64,000 bases of DNA from Photorhabdus cinerea (GTDB lineage Bacteria; Pseudomonadota; Gammaproteobacteria; Enterobacterales; Enterobacteriaceae): the NCBI RefSeq assembly GCF_011189575.1, contig NZ_PUJW01000007.1, positions 155,568-219,567 on the forward strand. Direction: 5' to 3'. Both the position numbers and the translations under genes were made by a program. Positions 27,790 to 37,502 of the stretch are shown here, one piece after another. The notes under the pieces are model-generated. The model did not search any database. It was not told the origin of the DNA and worked only from the letters and a program-made list of their open reading frames with translations. Positions within the stretch are counted from its first letter, which is position 1; every line of letters starts with the position of its first letter.

Positions 27790-28845
27790 TTACTTACGCG
27801 AACGCCGTATTAGCGCCACTCCGGCACCAATTAAAGTACCAACCGCACCCCACATGATTACAATGAACATTCTGCGTGGGCTGTCTCTGGTAACAGGTTC
27901 CTCTGGGGTTCTCAGATAACGGTAAGTCTGGAATTGATCCTGCAATATCGGGCTAACATTCAATGTTGCTAACATCGCAATATTCTGCTCATAGTCCACA
28001 TCGTAATCAGGACCTATTGCTTCGAGAGTTTCAAGCTGAGCCTGTAACAACGGTGCACCTAACATAAACATTTTTGAATCAGGTAACTGATCCATCGGTG
28101 TATCAGTTTGACTACGCCGAATCCCTTGCTTTTCCGCAATTTTCAAAGATTGCTGCAATACATTCATTTCACGGTTATAAACCGCTTTAGCAACCATTTT
28201 TTGTCGTTTAACCAATGCGTTCATAGAGTTAGTACGGGTAGTCCATGCACCTTTTACTTCATCATTCAAATGGGTACTAGCGTGACTGTTTGCAAAAGCA
28301 ATGTATTGGCGTAAGAGTTGATTCGCTTGTGCAGAAGAGTCTGCTGTCAGTTTGATACTATCATTCAGCACTTTTTTATCATCATGAGGAATGAACTGAA
28401 TATTATTGATTAACTCATCCAGTAAAGCTGCATCTGCTCTGGCATCACCCTCCTGATGTCGTTTGTAGTAATCAGACTTTAACCAAAATTCACGGCGGGT
28501 ATCATATGCCGCGAGCTGAGTGACAAGTTCTTTATACGCTTCTTCTGGAATAGACGGTAACTGAGTTTCCTTTGAAACGTTAATGTGAGTATCCAAGTTG
28601 CGTAAAAACTGCTGCTGAGAATAATAACTACCCAAATGATTAGTCGTAGGCAAGTCAATGGTTGCCGTTGCACTCCATTTCTGTTGCATCAGATAAGATG
28701 CTCCCAGAGCTATAGCAGCGAAGATTATTGCCAGTACGACAATCCATATTTTTCCACGCCATAGAGCACTACACAAGGCCCCGATATCCAGCTCATGCTC
28801 CAGAGTCTGTTGATCTTGAATAGATTTCGTTTCTGATTTTATCAC
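27790..28845 (-). CDS. wzzE: ECA chain-length determinant WzzE
   Basis: 351-residue polysaccharide co-polymerase (PCP-1). It has a cytoplasmic N terminus, a first membrane helix at about residues 34-54, a large helical periplasmic domain and a second helix near the C terminus (FIVIMWGAVGTLIGAGVALI) preceded by the Pro-rich segment RTPEEPVTRDSPRR. With WzyE it sets the modal length of ECA. It lies 26 bp after wecA. Confidence 0.94.
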   Translation of the reverse strand: MIKSETKSIQDQQTLEHELDIGALCSALWRGKIWIVVLAIIFAAIALGASYLMQQKWSATATIDLPTTNHLGSYYSQQQFLRNLDTHINVSKETQLPSIPEEAYKELVTQLAAYDTRREFWLKSDYYKRHQEGDARADAALLDELINNIQFIPHDDKKVLNDSIKLTADSSAQANQLLRQYIAFANSHASTHLNDEVKGAWTTRTNSMNALVKRQKMVAKAVYNREMNVLQQSLKIAEKQGIRRSQTDTPMDQLPDSKMFMLGAPLLQAQLETLEAIGPDYDVDYEQNIAMLATLNVSPILQDQFQTYRYLRTPEEPVTRDSPRRMFIVIMWGAVGTLIGAGVALIRRSRK

Positions 28846-28871
28846 TGCACAAAACCTCTGTTGATAGATGT

Positions 28872-29957
28872 TTAATGGTTAGCAGAATAGCGTATACGAC
28901 GTTTTTGCCGTTTAATGAAACGAGCCACCCGCCATGCACGCTTGATGCAATAGCCATACAACATAAATGCAAGCAAGAACAATGCCAACATTACCCATTC
29001 AGGAACAAACTCCAACCATTCTCCGATCATTCCGGTAGCCGCGAATAAAGCCGCAGCAACAGTGATCAAAACAAATGCCTGACGTGATGAAAATCCAGAC
29101 CGCATAATCAGGTGGTGAATATGTTGTCTATCTGGAGAAAATGGGCTCATTCCTTTACGCAAGCGACGGTACATGATGGCAACCATATCCATTAAGGGAA
29201 TGGCAATAATCCACAATGCAGTAACTGGCTTCACAGAAGGTTCATTCCCCTGAGTAGATTCAATAAGTAGCCAGATAATGGTAAAACCAATCAGTGTACT
29301 GCCCGCATCACCCATAAATACTTTGAAACGTTGGCTTAAGAAACCAAGATTGAGAAGAATATAAGGAAGAATGGCCGCAATAAATGCAAAACACCATAAT
29401 GCCAGTGCCGTGTTACCACTTCGATACAGTAAGATCCCCAAAGCACCGAAAGAGACACAAGATAATCCACCTAATAGTCCATCTATCCCATCAACCATAT
29501 TGAATGCATTAATAGCAGCCCAAACAGCAAATAGCGTCACAACATAACTGAATGGCCCAAGATTCATATCCCAAGGACCAAAAGCATAGCCAAGGCTATT
29601 TAATTTCAGGCCAGCAAAATACATCATTGCAATACCAACCAGAGCCTGAATAGTTGCCCGGACCTTAACGCTGATATCAAAACGATCATCCAATGCACCA
29701 ACAAATACCAGTACAGTGGCACAAATTAAGTACGGCCATTTATGAGGTATAAACTCGTTTGTTATAACAAAAGCAAAACAGATACCAGCAAATACAGTTA
29801 TCCCACCAACCAGAGGTACTAGTCCCTGATGATGCTTACGATAATTGGGTTTATCAACGAGGCCAATTTTCCTTCCTGCGATACGCGCCATAAACAAAAA
29901 CGCAAACGAAAACAGAAAAATGCAAAAAATTTCAATACTCATACTGGGAATATTCAC
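28872..29957 (-). CDS. wecA: Undecaprenyl-phosphate GlcNAc-1-phosphate transferase WecA
   Basis: 361-residue inner-membrane enzyme with about 11 helices; it transfers GlcNAc-1-P from UDP-GlcNAc to undecaprenyl phosphate, the first step of ECA (and of many O antigens). Catalytic acidic residues fall at the same positions as in E. coli: Asp90-Asp91 in GALDDRFD and Asp156/Asp159 in NAFNMVDGIDG; the substrate-binding QHIHH motif is also present. It is the first gene of the ECA operon, whose promoter must lie in the 290-bp gap after rho. Confidence 0.96.
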   Translation of the reverse strand: MNIPSMSIEIFCIFLFSFAFLFMARIAGRKIGLVDKPNYRKHHQGLVPLVGGITVFAGICFAFVITNEFIPHKWPYLICATVLVFVGALDDRFDISVKVRATIQALVGIAMMYFAGLKLNSLGYAFGPWDMNLGPFSYVVTLFAVWAAINAFNMVDGIDGLLGGLSCVSFGALGILLYRSGNTALALWCFAFIAAILPYILLNLGFLSQRFKVFMGDAGSTLIGFTIIWLLIESTQGNEPSVKPVTALWIIAIPLMDMVAIMYRRLRKGMSPFSPDRQHIHHLIMRSGFSSRQAFVLITVAAALFAATGMIGEWLEFVPEWVMLALFLLAFMLYGYCIKRAWRVARFIKRQKRRIRYSANH

Positions 29958-30161
29958 GATAAAAACTCTCCGTGAAAAACAAATATAACCTGGTTATTTA
30001 TCATCCACAGCCACATGGTTTTTCTGGCCAGGAACCAACCCCATAAATTCTCCATTTTGTGAGGATACTTTTCTTTACTGTAGAAAAATTAATAACCTTT
30101 ACATCATAATCTACGATGCTTATTGGAAAATGGCAGTATATAAGTTCCATGCAAAATACAT

Positions 30162-30177
30162 ACCATATCTATATGGT
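30162..30177. promoter_or_regulatory. 16-bp palindrome in the wecA upstream region
   Basis: ACCATAT-CT-ATATGGT is a palindrome with a 2-base centre; a second short hairpin (GGTGC-TATC-GCACC) follows at once. It lies between the rho terminator and wecA and could be part of the ECA operon promoter/operator. No regulator is assigned. Confidence 0.3.
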
Positions 30178-30193
30178 GCTATCGCACCAGATG

Positions 30194-30220
30194 CAAAAAA
30201 CGCCACAGAACTGTGGCGTT
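30194..30220 (-). terminator. Rho-independent terminator of rho
   Basis: On the minus strand AACGCCACAG pairs with CTGTGGCGTT (10 bp, very short loop) and is followed by TTTTTTGC. It lies 29 bp after the rho stop and separates rho from the ECA operon. Confidence 0.9.
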
Positions 30221-30248
30221 GAAAAATCATCATGAACCAAGTTAAAAA

Positions 30249-31508
30249 CTACGAGCGTTTCATCATGTCAAAGAAATCGTCGTTTGTTTTACTCATAGCC
30301 AGTTTATTGATAAGGAACTCCATCGCATCAATTTCTCCCATTGGGTGAATAATTTTGCGAAGAATCCACATCTTTTGTAGCTCTTCAGATGTGGTAAGTA
30401 ACTCTTCTTTACGTGTACCGGAGCGGTTGTAATCGATAGCAGGGAAGACGCGCTTTTCAGCAATTTTACGTGAGAGGTGCAACTCCATATTACCAGTGCC
30501 TTTAAACTCTTCGTAAATCACTTCATCCATCTTCGAGCCTGTATCCACCAATGCAGTAGCAATAATGGTCAAGCTTCCACCCTCTTCTACATTACGTGCA
30601 GCCCCGAAGAAACGTTTTGGACGATGTAACGCGTTAGCATCTACACCACCAGTCAGTACCTTACCGGATGCCGGAACAACAGTGTTATAGGCACGTGCCA
30701 GACGAGTAATAGAATCAAGCAGGATAATAACGTCTTTTTTATGTTCAACCAGACGCTTTGCTTTCTCAATGACCATCTCTGCCACCTGAACGTGGCGGGA
30801 AGCCGGCTCATCAAAAGTAGAAGCAATAACCTCACCCTTCACCAAACGTTGCATTTCAGTGACTTCTTCCGGACGTTCATCAATCAGAAGTACCATCAAT
30901 ACACAATCCGGATGATTATGAGCGATGTTAGCTGCGATATTTTGCAGCAACATAGTTTTACCCGCTTTTGGTGGAGCAACAATAAGACCACGTTGTCCGC
31001 GACCAATTGGTGCCGCCAGATCCAGAACACGAGCCGTCAGATCCTCAGTGGAACCATTACCACGCTCCATCCGCAAACGGTTATTCGCATGCAAAGGAGT
31101 TAAGTTTTCAAAAAGAATTTTGCTGCGGGCATTTTCTGGTTTATCAAAGTTAACTTCGTTAACCTTCAACAGTGCAAAATAGCGCTCACCTTCTTTAGGT
31201 GGACGGATTTTACCTGAAATTGTGTCACCGGTACGGAGGTTAAAACGGCGGATTTGGCTGGGAGAGACGTAGATATCATCGGGACCGGCAAGGTAGGAGC
31301 TGTCTGCTGAACGGAGGAATCCAAATCCATCCTGCAATATCTCCAGCACACCGTCACCGAAGATATCTTCTCCACTTTTCGCATGCTGCTTAAGAATAGA
31401 GAAGATAATATCTTGTTTACGCATACGGGCCAGATTTTCCAGCCCCATATTTTCGCCGAGTGTAATCAGTTCAGATACCGGCGTATTCTTTAATTCGGTA
31501 AGATTCAT
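30249..31508 (-). CDS. rho: Transcription termination factor Rho
   Basis: 419-residue hexameric RNA-dependent ATPase/helicase, the same length as E. coli Rho. The N-terminal RNA-binding OSB-fold domain (about 1-130, with GDGVLEILQDGFGFLRS) is followed by the RecA-like domain with Walker A APPKAGKT and Walker B VIILLDSITRLARAYN, and by the Q- and R-loop regions. The 476-bp leader upstream (31509-31984) is the likely seat of autoregulation. Confidence 0.98.
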   Translation of the reverse strand: MNLTELKNTPVSELITLGENMGLENLARMRKQDIIFSILKQHAKSGEDIFGDGVLEILQDGFGFLRSADSSYLAGPDDIYVSPSQIRRFNLRTGDTISGKIRPPKEGERYFALLKVNEVNFDKPENARSKILFENLTPLHANNRLRMERGNGSTEDLTARVLDLAAPIGRGQRGLIVAPPKAGKTMLLQNIAANIAHNHPDCVLMVLLIDERPEEVTEMQRLVKGEVIASTFDEPASRHVQVAEMVIEKAKRLVEHKKDVIILLDSITRLARAYNTVVPASGKVLTGGVDANALHRPKRFFGAARNVEEGGSLTIIATALVDTGSKMDEVIYEEFKGTGNMELHLSRKIAEKRVFPAIDYNRSGTRKEELLTTSEELQKMWILRKIIHPMGEIDAMEFLINKLAMSKTNDDFFDMMKRS

Positions 31509-31984
31509 AATGGTGGGTTCTTTAACTCGGGGTATATCTCGAACTATGAACGTGAATAGTATGGCAGCGTCATCGATGCCTGTTTATTTTGTACAAAAAC
31601 AAATAAGACCTTTAATACATCATTTATATAAAAAGGTAATAATTTGAAGTACCAAGATTGAGCTCAAATAAGACTGACAGGCTGTCAAAAACGCTGTTGA
31701 GATAATGCCGAAACATTACTGATTTCTATAAAAAAACTATCTCAACGTAATGAGTTATACACCAGATTATTCCTGTACAACCCATTGGATATTTTAGACT
31801 ATCCAGAGATAACAGACTTATCAGACACTACAGATTGTTCAGTATGCAACATACTTCTAAACATAGAGGTATGTGATACAGGCAGTGGCGCTAACTTATC
31901 ATGCTTCTTTACGGACGTCTAGCGGTCAATGAAATAAATAGTGATATACGCCAAACGTCCGGTATTAGTGTGATCTCACTTCAA
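31509..31984 (-). promoter_or_regulatory. rho leader region with alternative base-pairing
   Basis: This 476-bp gap between trxA and rho should contain the rho promoter and untranslated leader. On the minus strand a 9-bp arm GTTGAGATA (about 31738-31746) can pair with TATCTCAAC (31696-31704), while the adjacent CATTAC can pair with GTAATG lying between the arms, so the two pairings cross and cannot both form as simple hairpins. A U-rich run (GTTTTTTTAT) follows the first arm. A 21-codon frame on the minus strand near 31805-31865 is a poor candidate for the rhoL leader peptide of E. coli, with no ribosome-binding site. Confidence 0.45.
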
Positions 31985-32311
31985 TCAGAGATTAGCATCC
32001 AAAAATTCTTTCAACTGAGTTTTTGACAATGCCCCCACTTTGGTGGCAGCTACCTGACCGTCTTTAAACAGTAGTAGCGTAGGAATACCGCGGATACCAT
32101 ACTTAGGAGCAGTTGCCGGGTTATCATCAATGTTCAGTTTTGCAATCGTCAGTTTGCCTAAATATTCCGGTGCAATTTCATCTAAAATAGGTGCAATCAT
32201 TTTACATGGACCACACCATGCCGCCCAAAAATCGACAAGAACTGGACCCGCTGCTTTCAGAACATCAGCATCAAAGCTATCATCACTCAAATGAATAATT
32301 TTATCGCTCAT
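31985..32311 (-). CDS. trxA: Thioredoxin 1
   Basis: 108-residue thioredoxin with the WCGPC active site (Cys33 and Cys36) and the cis-Pro loop IRGIPTL. It is the general cytoplasmic dithiol reductant, serving ribonucleotide reductase, methionine sulfoxide reductase and others. It lies between rho and the divergent rhlB, as in E. coli. Confidence 0.98.
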   Translation of the reverse strand: MSDKIIHLSDDSFDADVLKAAGPVLVDFWAAWCGPCKMIAPILDEIAPEYLGKLTIAKLNIDDNPATAPKYGIRGIPTLLLFKDGQVAATKVGALSKTQLKEFLDANL

Positions 32312-32429
32312 TTTTTACTCCAAAGAATAATTTTTTACTATGCTAGTGTAACATTACTGATATAAGGTTGCTTTTATTTCAGAGGATACACTTCCGTAAA
32401 ACAACGGTTAACTGATATTCTACCACACT

Positions 32430-33716
32430 ATGAGTAAAACACACTTGACAGAAAAGAAGTTTTCCGACTTCGCCTTGCACCCCAGAGTCATAGAAGCTCT
32501 TGATAACAAGGGGTTTTCTAATTGTACGCCTATACAGGCACTGACATTACCTTTCACTGTCGAAGGTCGTGATGTCGCGGGGCAAGCGCAAACTGGTACC
32601 GGGAAGACACTAGCATTTTTAGCGTCTGCTTTTCATTATTTACTGACTCATCCCACAACAAAGGGGCGTCAAACCAATCAGCCAAGAGCGCTGATTATGG
32701 CTCCTACCCGCGAACTAGCCGTACAGATTTACTCTGATGCAGAAGATCTAGCGCAAACAACGGGATTAAAGATGGGTCTTGCCTATGGTGGCGATGGTTA
32801 TGACAAACAGCTGAAAGTGCTGGAATCCGGTGTTGACATTCTCATCGGCACAACCGGACGTCTGATCGACTATACCAAACAAGGGCATATTAATCTGAAT
32901 GCCATTCAGGTTATGGTGCTTGATGAAGCTGATCGTATGTACGATCTGGGTTTTATCAAAGATATCCGCTGGCTATTCCGTCGGATGCCACCTGCAAATG
33001 AACGCATGAACCTGCTGTTTTCTGCCACTCTGTCTTACCGAGTCCGAGAACTGGCATTTGAGCAAATGAATCATGCAGAATATGTAGAAGTGGAACCGCT
33101 ACAGAAAACGGGGCACCGTATCCGCGAAGAGCTGTTTTATCCTTCTAATGAAGAGAAAATGCGTCTGCTTCAAACGTTATTGGAAGAAGAATGGCCCGAT
33201 CGCTGCATTATTTTCGCCAATACTAAATATCGTTGTGAAGACATCTGGGCCCATCTTGCTACTGACGGGCATCGCGTTGGTTTGCTAACTGGTGATGTTG
33301 CACAGAAAAAACGGTTACGTATTCTGGAAGAATTCAGCAAGGGCAATATTGATATTCTGGTTGCAACTGACGTGGCAGCTCGTGGATTGCACATTCCATC
33401 CGTAACTCATGTTTTTAACTATGACTTACCAGATGACTGCGAAGATTATGTTCACCGCATTGGCCGTACTGGACGTGCAGGTGAAAGTGGCCACTCTATC
33501 AGCCTGGCCTGTGAAGAATATGCTCTGAACCTGCCAGCAATCGAAGATTATATTCAGCACCAAATCCCTGTCAGTAAATATAACAGTAATGCATTGCTGA
33601 AAGATTTACCGGTTCCTAAACGCCGCCATCGTTCGCGTTCAGGGAACCATCAGCGTCGAAATAATTTGTCGCATCGTAACAATACACCGCGTAATAACCG
33701 TAAACGTTCAGGTTAA
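32430..33716 (+). CDS. rhlB: ATP-dependent RNA helicase RhlB
   Basis: 428-residue DEAD-box helicase, a component of the RNase E degradosome. The Q motif (FSDFALHP with CTPIQ), Walker A AQTGTGKT (53-60), DEAD, SAT and HRIGRTGRAG motifs are all present. The C-terminal tail is short, Arg- and Asn-rich (PKRRHRSRSG onward), and likely binds RNA. It lies 5 bp upstream of gppA. Confidence 0.97.
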   Translation: MSKTHLTEKKFSDFALHPRVIEALDNKGFSNCTPIQALTLPFTVEGRDVAGQAQTGTGKTLAFLASAFHYLLTHPTTKGRQTNQPRALIMAPTRELAVQIYSDAEDLAQTTGLKMGLAYGGDGYDKQLKVLESGVDILIGTTGRLIDYTKQGHINLNAIQVMVLDEADRMYDLGFIKDIRWLFRRMPPANERMNLLFSATLSYRVRELAFEQMNHAEYVEVEPLQKTGHRIREELFYPSNEEKMRLLQTLLEEEWPDRCIIFANTKYRCEDIWAHLATDGHRVGLLTGDVAQKKRLRILEEFSKGNIDILVATDVAARGLHIPSVTHVFNYDLPDDCEDYVHRIGRTGRAGESGHSISLACEEYALNLPAIEDYIQHQIPVSKYNSNALLKDLPVPKRRHRSRSGNHQRRNNLSHRNNTPRNNRKRSG

Positions 33717-33721
33717 ATTAA

Positions 33722-35239
33722 ATGATGTTGAGTTCCTCTTCTCTCTACGCGGCTATTGACCTGGGTTCAAACAGTTTTCATATGCTGGTCGTGCGTGAAA
33801 TATCCGGCAGTATGCAGATACTAGCTCGAATCAAACGTAAAGTCAGGTTAGCCGCCGGACTGGATAAAAATAACTATTTATCCCAGCAAACAATGGAGAG
33901 AGGTTGGCAATGTCTCAGAGTTTTCTCTGAACGCTTACAGGATATACCGCCATCACAAATCCGCGTCGTTGCTACAGCAACTTTGCGTATCGCCGGAAAT
34001 TCTGGTGAGTTTGTGAAAAAAGCATCAGAAATACTTGGTTGCCCAGTTACAGTAATCAGTGGCGAAGACGAAGCTAGGCTTATTTATCAAGGGGTTGCTC
34101 ATACGACCGGCGGCCCTGAAAAACGCTTGGTTGTCGATATTGGCGGTGCAAGTACAGAACTGGTCACAGGAAATGGGGCAAAGGCTAATCAGTTATCCAG
34201 CCTGAGCATGGGCTGTGTTACTTGGCTTGAATGTTACTTTAATGATCGTAGCCTGACGGAAGAAAACTTTGCCAAAGCCGAAGCTGCCGCACATGAAACG
34301 CTGAAACCTGTTGCTTCAAAGCTTATAGAACAAGGCTGGCAGATTTGCGTCGGAGCTTCCGGCACAGTTCAGGCACTGCAAGAAATCATGATTGCCCAAG
34401 GTATGGATGAGCTGATTACTTTGCCAAAACTCCAGGAACTCAAACATAAAGCGATTGAATGCGGTAAGCTGGAAGAATTGGAAATCGAAGGATTGACGCT
34501 GGAACGGGCACTGGTTTTCCCAAGCGGTCTTGCTATCCTGATAGCTATTTTTCAGACATTAAATATTGAAAGTATGACTCTTGCTGGCGGCGCTTTACGG
34601 GAAGGTCTTGTTTACGGCATGCTGGATTTACCGATAGAACAAGATATTCGCATCAGAACTTTACGTAATATACAGCGCCGCTTTCAGTTAGAAGTTGAAC
34701 AATCTCAACGAGTCAAACAGTTGGCTGAACACTTTTTACAACAGATTGCTAAACCTTGGGAACTTGATAGCCGATGTCATGAATTATTATTCAGTGCTTG
34801 TCTGATACACGAAATTGGCCTGAGTGTTGACTTCCATCAGGCTCCATCGCACGCTGCCTATCTTATCAGTTACCTCGATCTTCCCGGCTATACTCCCGCA
34901 CAAAAACAGCTATTAGCCACATTGCTAAAGAACCAGAGTGCCACGATTGATCCAGTTTCCTTCAGTCAACAAAATGCTTTGCCTCTAATACAGGCCCAAC
35001 GTTTATGCCGTCTATTGCGATTAGCTATTATATTAGCCAGTCATCACCGAGATGACACCTTTTCTGCTCTGCGTTTAAATGTGAGGGGGGAAGAATTGAT
35101 GATCACCTTGCCTCATGGCTGGCTAATGCAACATCCTCTACGAGCAGAGTCTTTACAGCAAGAAATTCAGTGGCAAAACCATGTTCAGTGGCCGCTTATT
35201 TTGCAAGAACAAGAATTAGGTGGCTCAAATCTGAGCTAA
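33722..35239 (+). CDS. gppA: Guanosine-5'-triphosphate,3'-diphosphate pyrophosphatase GppA
   Basis: 505-residue Ppx/GppA family phosphatase that converts pppGpp to ppGpp and also hydrolyses polyphosphate. The actin-like ATPase fold shows AAIDLGSNSFHMLV at the N terminus and VVDIGGASTELV in the second phosphate-binding loop; the C-terminal half is an HD-like helical domain. It is co-directional with rhlB (5-bp gap) and is followed by a terminator. Translation may begin at either of two consecutive ATGs (33722 or 33725). Confidence 0.96.
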   Translation: MMLSSSSLYAAIDLGSNSFHMLVVREISGSMQILARIKRKVRLAAGLDKNNYLSQQTMERGWQCLRVFSERLQDIPPSQIRVVATATLRIAGNSGEFVKKASEILGCPVTVISGEDEARLIYQGVAHTTGGPEKRLVVDIGGASTELVTGNGAKANQLSSLSMGCVTWLECYFNDRSLTEENFAKAEAAAHETLKPVASKLIEQGWQICVGASGTVQALQEIMIAQGMDELITLPKLQELKHKAIECGKLEELEIEGLTLERALVFPSGLAILIAIFQTLNIESMTLAGGALREGLVYGMLDLPIEQDIRIRTLRNIQRRFQLEVEQSQRVKQLAEHFLQQIAKPWELDSRCHELLFSACLIHEIGLSVDFHQAPSHAAYLISYLDLPGYTPAQKQLLATLLKNQSATIDPVSFSQQNALPLIQAQRLCRLLRLAIILASHHRDDTFSALRLNVRGEELMITLPHGWLMQHPLRAESLQQEIQWQNHVQWPLILQEQELGGSNLS

Positions 35240-35263
35240 ATCACATCTCGCCGTATCTCTGTA

Positions 35264-35289
35264 ACATAGGGACCTCCTATGTATTTTTT
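35264..35289 (+). terminator. Terminator after gppA
   Basis: ACATAGG-GACCT-CCTATGT forms a 7-bp stem with a 5-base loop, followed by ATTTTTT. It ends the rhlB-gppA transcript just before the convergent rep stop at 35288. Confidence 0.85.
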
Positions 35290-37315
35290 ACTGCTTATTT
35301 TTCTGCCCAAGCCCTAAACGTGACTTGATATCTGCAATACGTGATTGTCCTTTCTGCATTCTCTCTTCAGCAGTCACCATTTTTTTATCTTTTGGCCAAT
35401 GCAAATCATCCTGTGGTAACTCATGTAAAAAACGGCTTGGTTCTGGACGGATTAATTCACCATATTGACGACGTTCTTTACATAAGGTGAAGAATAGCTC
35501 CCGTTGTGCACGGGTGATTCCCACATAAGCCAATCGTCTCTCTTCATCAATATTGTCTTCATCAATACTGCTCTGATGAGGTAATAACCCTTCTTCCATA
35601 CCGACCAGAAATACATATGGAAACTCCAGCCCTTTAGAGGCATGCAGAGTCATCAATTGTACCTGATCAAACTCCTCACCATCTTCGCCACGCTCCATCA
35701 TATCCCGCAATGTGAAACGTGCTACCACCTGAGGTAAATTCATTGGTTCATTCAGTTCATCACCTTCCAACATTTCACTCATCCAAGTGAATAACTGATT
35801 AATATTTTTCATCCGCATTTCAGCTGCTTTCGGACTCGGTGATGTTTCGTACAACCAACTTTCATAATCCATACCATGCAGTAAATCACGCACAGCCAGC
35901 AAAGGTTCCTGTTCAACCTGGCGGGCTATCTCGTCCATCCAGTGAGTAAAACGCTGCAATGCAACCAGACCACGACCGGTCAGACTTTGTTCCAAACCAA
36001 GATCAAAACTGGCTTGATAGAGACTTTTACTGCGTTGATTCGCCCACTCGCCCAGTTTTTGGACTGTAGCCGCACCAATTTCACGTCTTGGCGTATTAAC
36101 AATCCGCAGAAATGCACTGTCATCTTCAGGATTAGTCAGCACCCGCAGATAAGCCAGCAGATCCTTAATTTCAGGACGAGCAAAAAAAGAAGTACCACCA
36201 GAAATCCGATAAGGAATACGGTTTTGCATCAGCATTTTTTCAAACACTCGGGATTGGTGATTTCCCCGATAGAGAATAGCGTAATCTTTATATTGGGTTT
36301 TATTAATAAAGTGATGTGCAATCAGCTCTCCGACAACTCTTTCCGCCTCATGATCTTCATTATTAGCCGTGATAACTTTCAACGGATCACCATACCCCAG
36401 CTCAGAAAAAAGACGTTTTTCAAATACATGGGGGTTATTGGCGATCAGAATATTAGCGGCTTTCAGAATACAGCCCGAAGAACGATAGTTTTGTTCCAGC
36501 TTGATCACATTAAGTTTCGGAAAATCTTGTTTCAATAACACCAGATTTTGTGGTCTTGCTCCGCGCCATGAATAAATCGACTGGTCATCATCACCCACCA
36601 CAGTAAAACGAGCCCTTTGTCCCACCAGCAATTTAACCAATTGATATTGACTAGTATTGGTGTCCTGATATTCGTCTACCAACAGATAACGGATGCGGTT
36701 TTGCCAACGTTCCCTGACTTCTTCATCACGCTGCATCAACAAGGTAGGTTTGGCAATCAGATCGTCAAAATCCAACACATTACAACTCGCCAGATGTAAA
36801 TCATAACGGTGATAGCATTCAGCAAACTGATGCTCCTGAGCAGAACGGGCCAATGCCGCTGCTTGTTGTGGAGAAAGCAGATCATTTTTCCAGTTTGAAA
36901 TGGAAGAAATTAGTTTTTGTAGCAGTTCCTTATCTTCTTCTAACAAATCAGCTGTCAGATCTTTCAGCAAAGCCATTTGGTCCTGCTCATCAAACAGTGA
37001 GAAATTGCTTTTCATTCCCAGCGCCTTGTATTCGCGCTTAATGATTTCCAATCCCAAGGTATGGAAAGTAGAAATCATCAGCCCCTTAGCCTCTTTACGC
37101 CCTAGAGTCTGCGCTACACGCTCTTTCATTTCCCTTGCTGCTTTATTAGTAAAAGTCACAGCTGCGATATTACGAGGCTGATAGCCACAAATACGGATAA
37201 GATGAGCGATCTTATTCGTAATCACTCTGGTTTTGCCGGAACCAGCCCCCGCCAAAACCAGACAGGGGCCGGTAACAAATTCAACTGCTTGTTGTTGGCT
37301 AGGATTTAATCGCAT
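35288..37315 (-). CDS. rep: ATP-dependent DNA helicase Rep
   Basis: 675-residue SF1A 3'-5' helicase that removes proteins ahead of the replication fork. Walker A LAGAGSGKT is at residues 21-29, DEYQDTN is motif II and GDDDQSIYSWRGA motif III. The C terminus (RIADIKSRLGLGQKNK) matches the Rep tail that binds DnaB. It is paralogous to uvrD at 0.4-2.5 kb. Confidence 0.97.
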   Translation of the reverse strand: MRLNPSQQQAVEFVTGPCLVLAGAGSGKTRVITNKIAHLIRICGYQPRNIAAVTFTNKAAREMKERVAQTLGRKEAKGLMISTFHTLGLEIIKREYKALGMKSNFSLFDEQDQMALLKDLTADLLEEDKELLQKLISSISNWKNDLLSPQQAAALARSAQEHQFAECYHRYDLHLASCNVLDFDDLIAKPTLLMQRDEEVRERWQNRIRYLLVDEYQDTNTSQYQLVKLLVGQRARFTVVGDDDQSIYSWRGARPQNLVLLKQDFPKLNVIKLEQNYRSSGCILKAANILIANNPHVFEKRLFSELGYGDPLKVITANNEDHEAERVVGELIAHHFINKTQYKDYAILYRGNHQSRVFEKMLMQNRIPYRISGGTSFFARPEIKDLLAYLRVLTNPEDDSAFLRIVNTPRREIGAATVQKLGEWANQRSKSLYQASFDLGLEQSLTGRGLVALQRFTHWMDEIARQVEQEPLLAVRDLLHGMDYESWLYETSPSPKAAEMRMKNINQLFTWMSEMLEGDELNEPMNLPQVVARFTLRDMMERGEDGEEFDQVQLMTLHASKGLEFPYVFLVGMEEGLLPHQSSIDEDNIDEERRLAYVGITRAQRELFFTLCKERRQYGELIRPEPSRFLHELPQDDLHWPKDKKMVTAEERMQKGQSRIADIKSRLGLGQKNKQ

Positions 37316-37458
37316 AGTATCTAATGAGTTATATCAGGACAGAACTCCAGGGGGTGGAATTGTAGCAGAAAGAGGGGAAGGAAACGCCGTTTTCTTTAAA
37401 GCAACAAGCCACCTTTCTCAATCACGATGGCTTGTTACTCAACACATTTTAAATTTAA

Positions 37459-37481
37459 AGAGGGAAGATTTATCTCCCTCT
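37459..37481 (-). terminator. Terminator after ilvC
   Basis: AGAGGGA pairs with TCCCTCT (7 bp, 9-base loop) followed on the minus strand by TTTAAATTT, 22 bp beyond the ilvC stop. A second inverted repeat (AACAAGCCA/TGGCTTGTT, about 37404-37432) lies further downstream. Confidence 0.65.
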
Positions 37482-37502
37482 ATCTTTAACTCAAATCTGA
37501 TA

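Noticed and set aside
31800..31870. rhoL leader peptide
   Set aside because: A 21-codon frame exists but has no similarity to E. coli RhoL that I can see and no ribosome-binding site.
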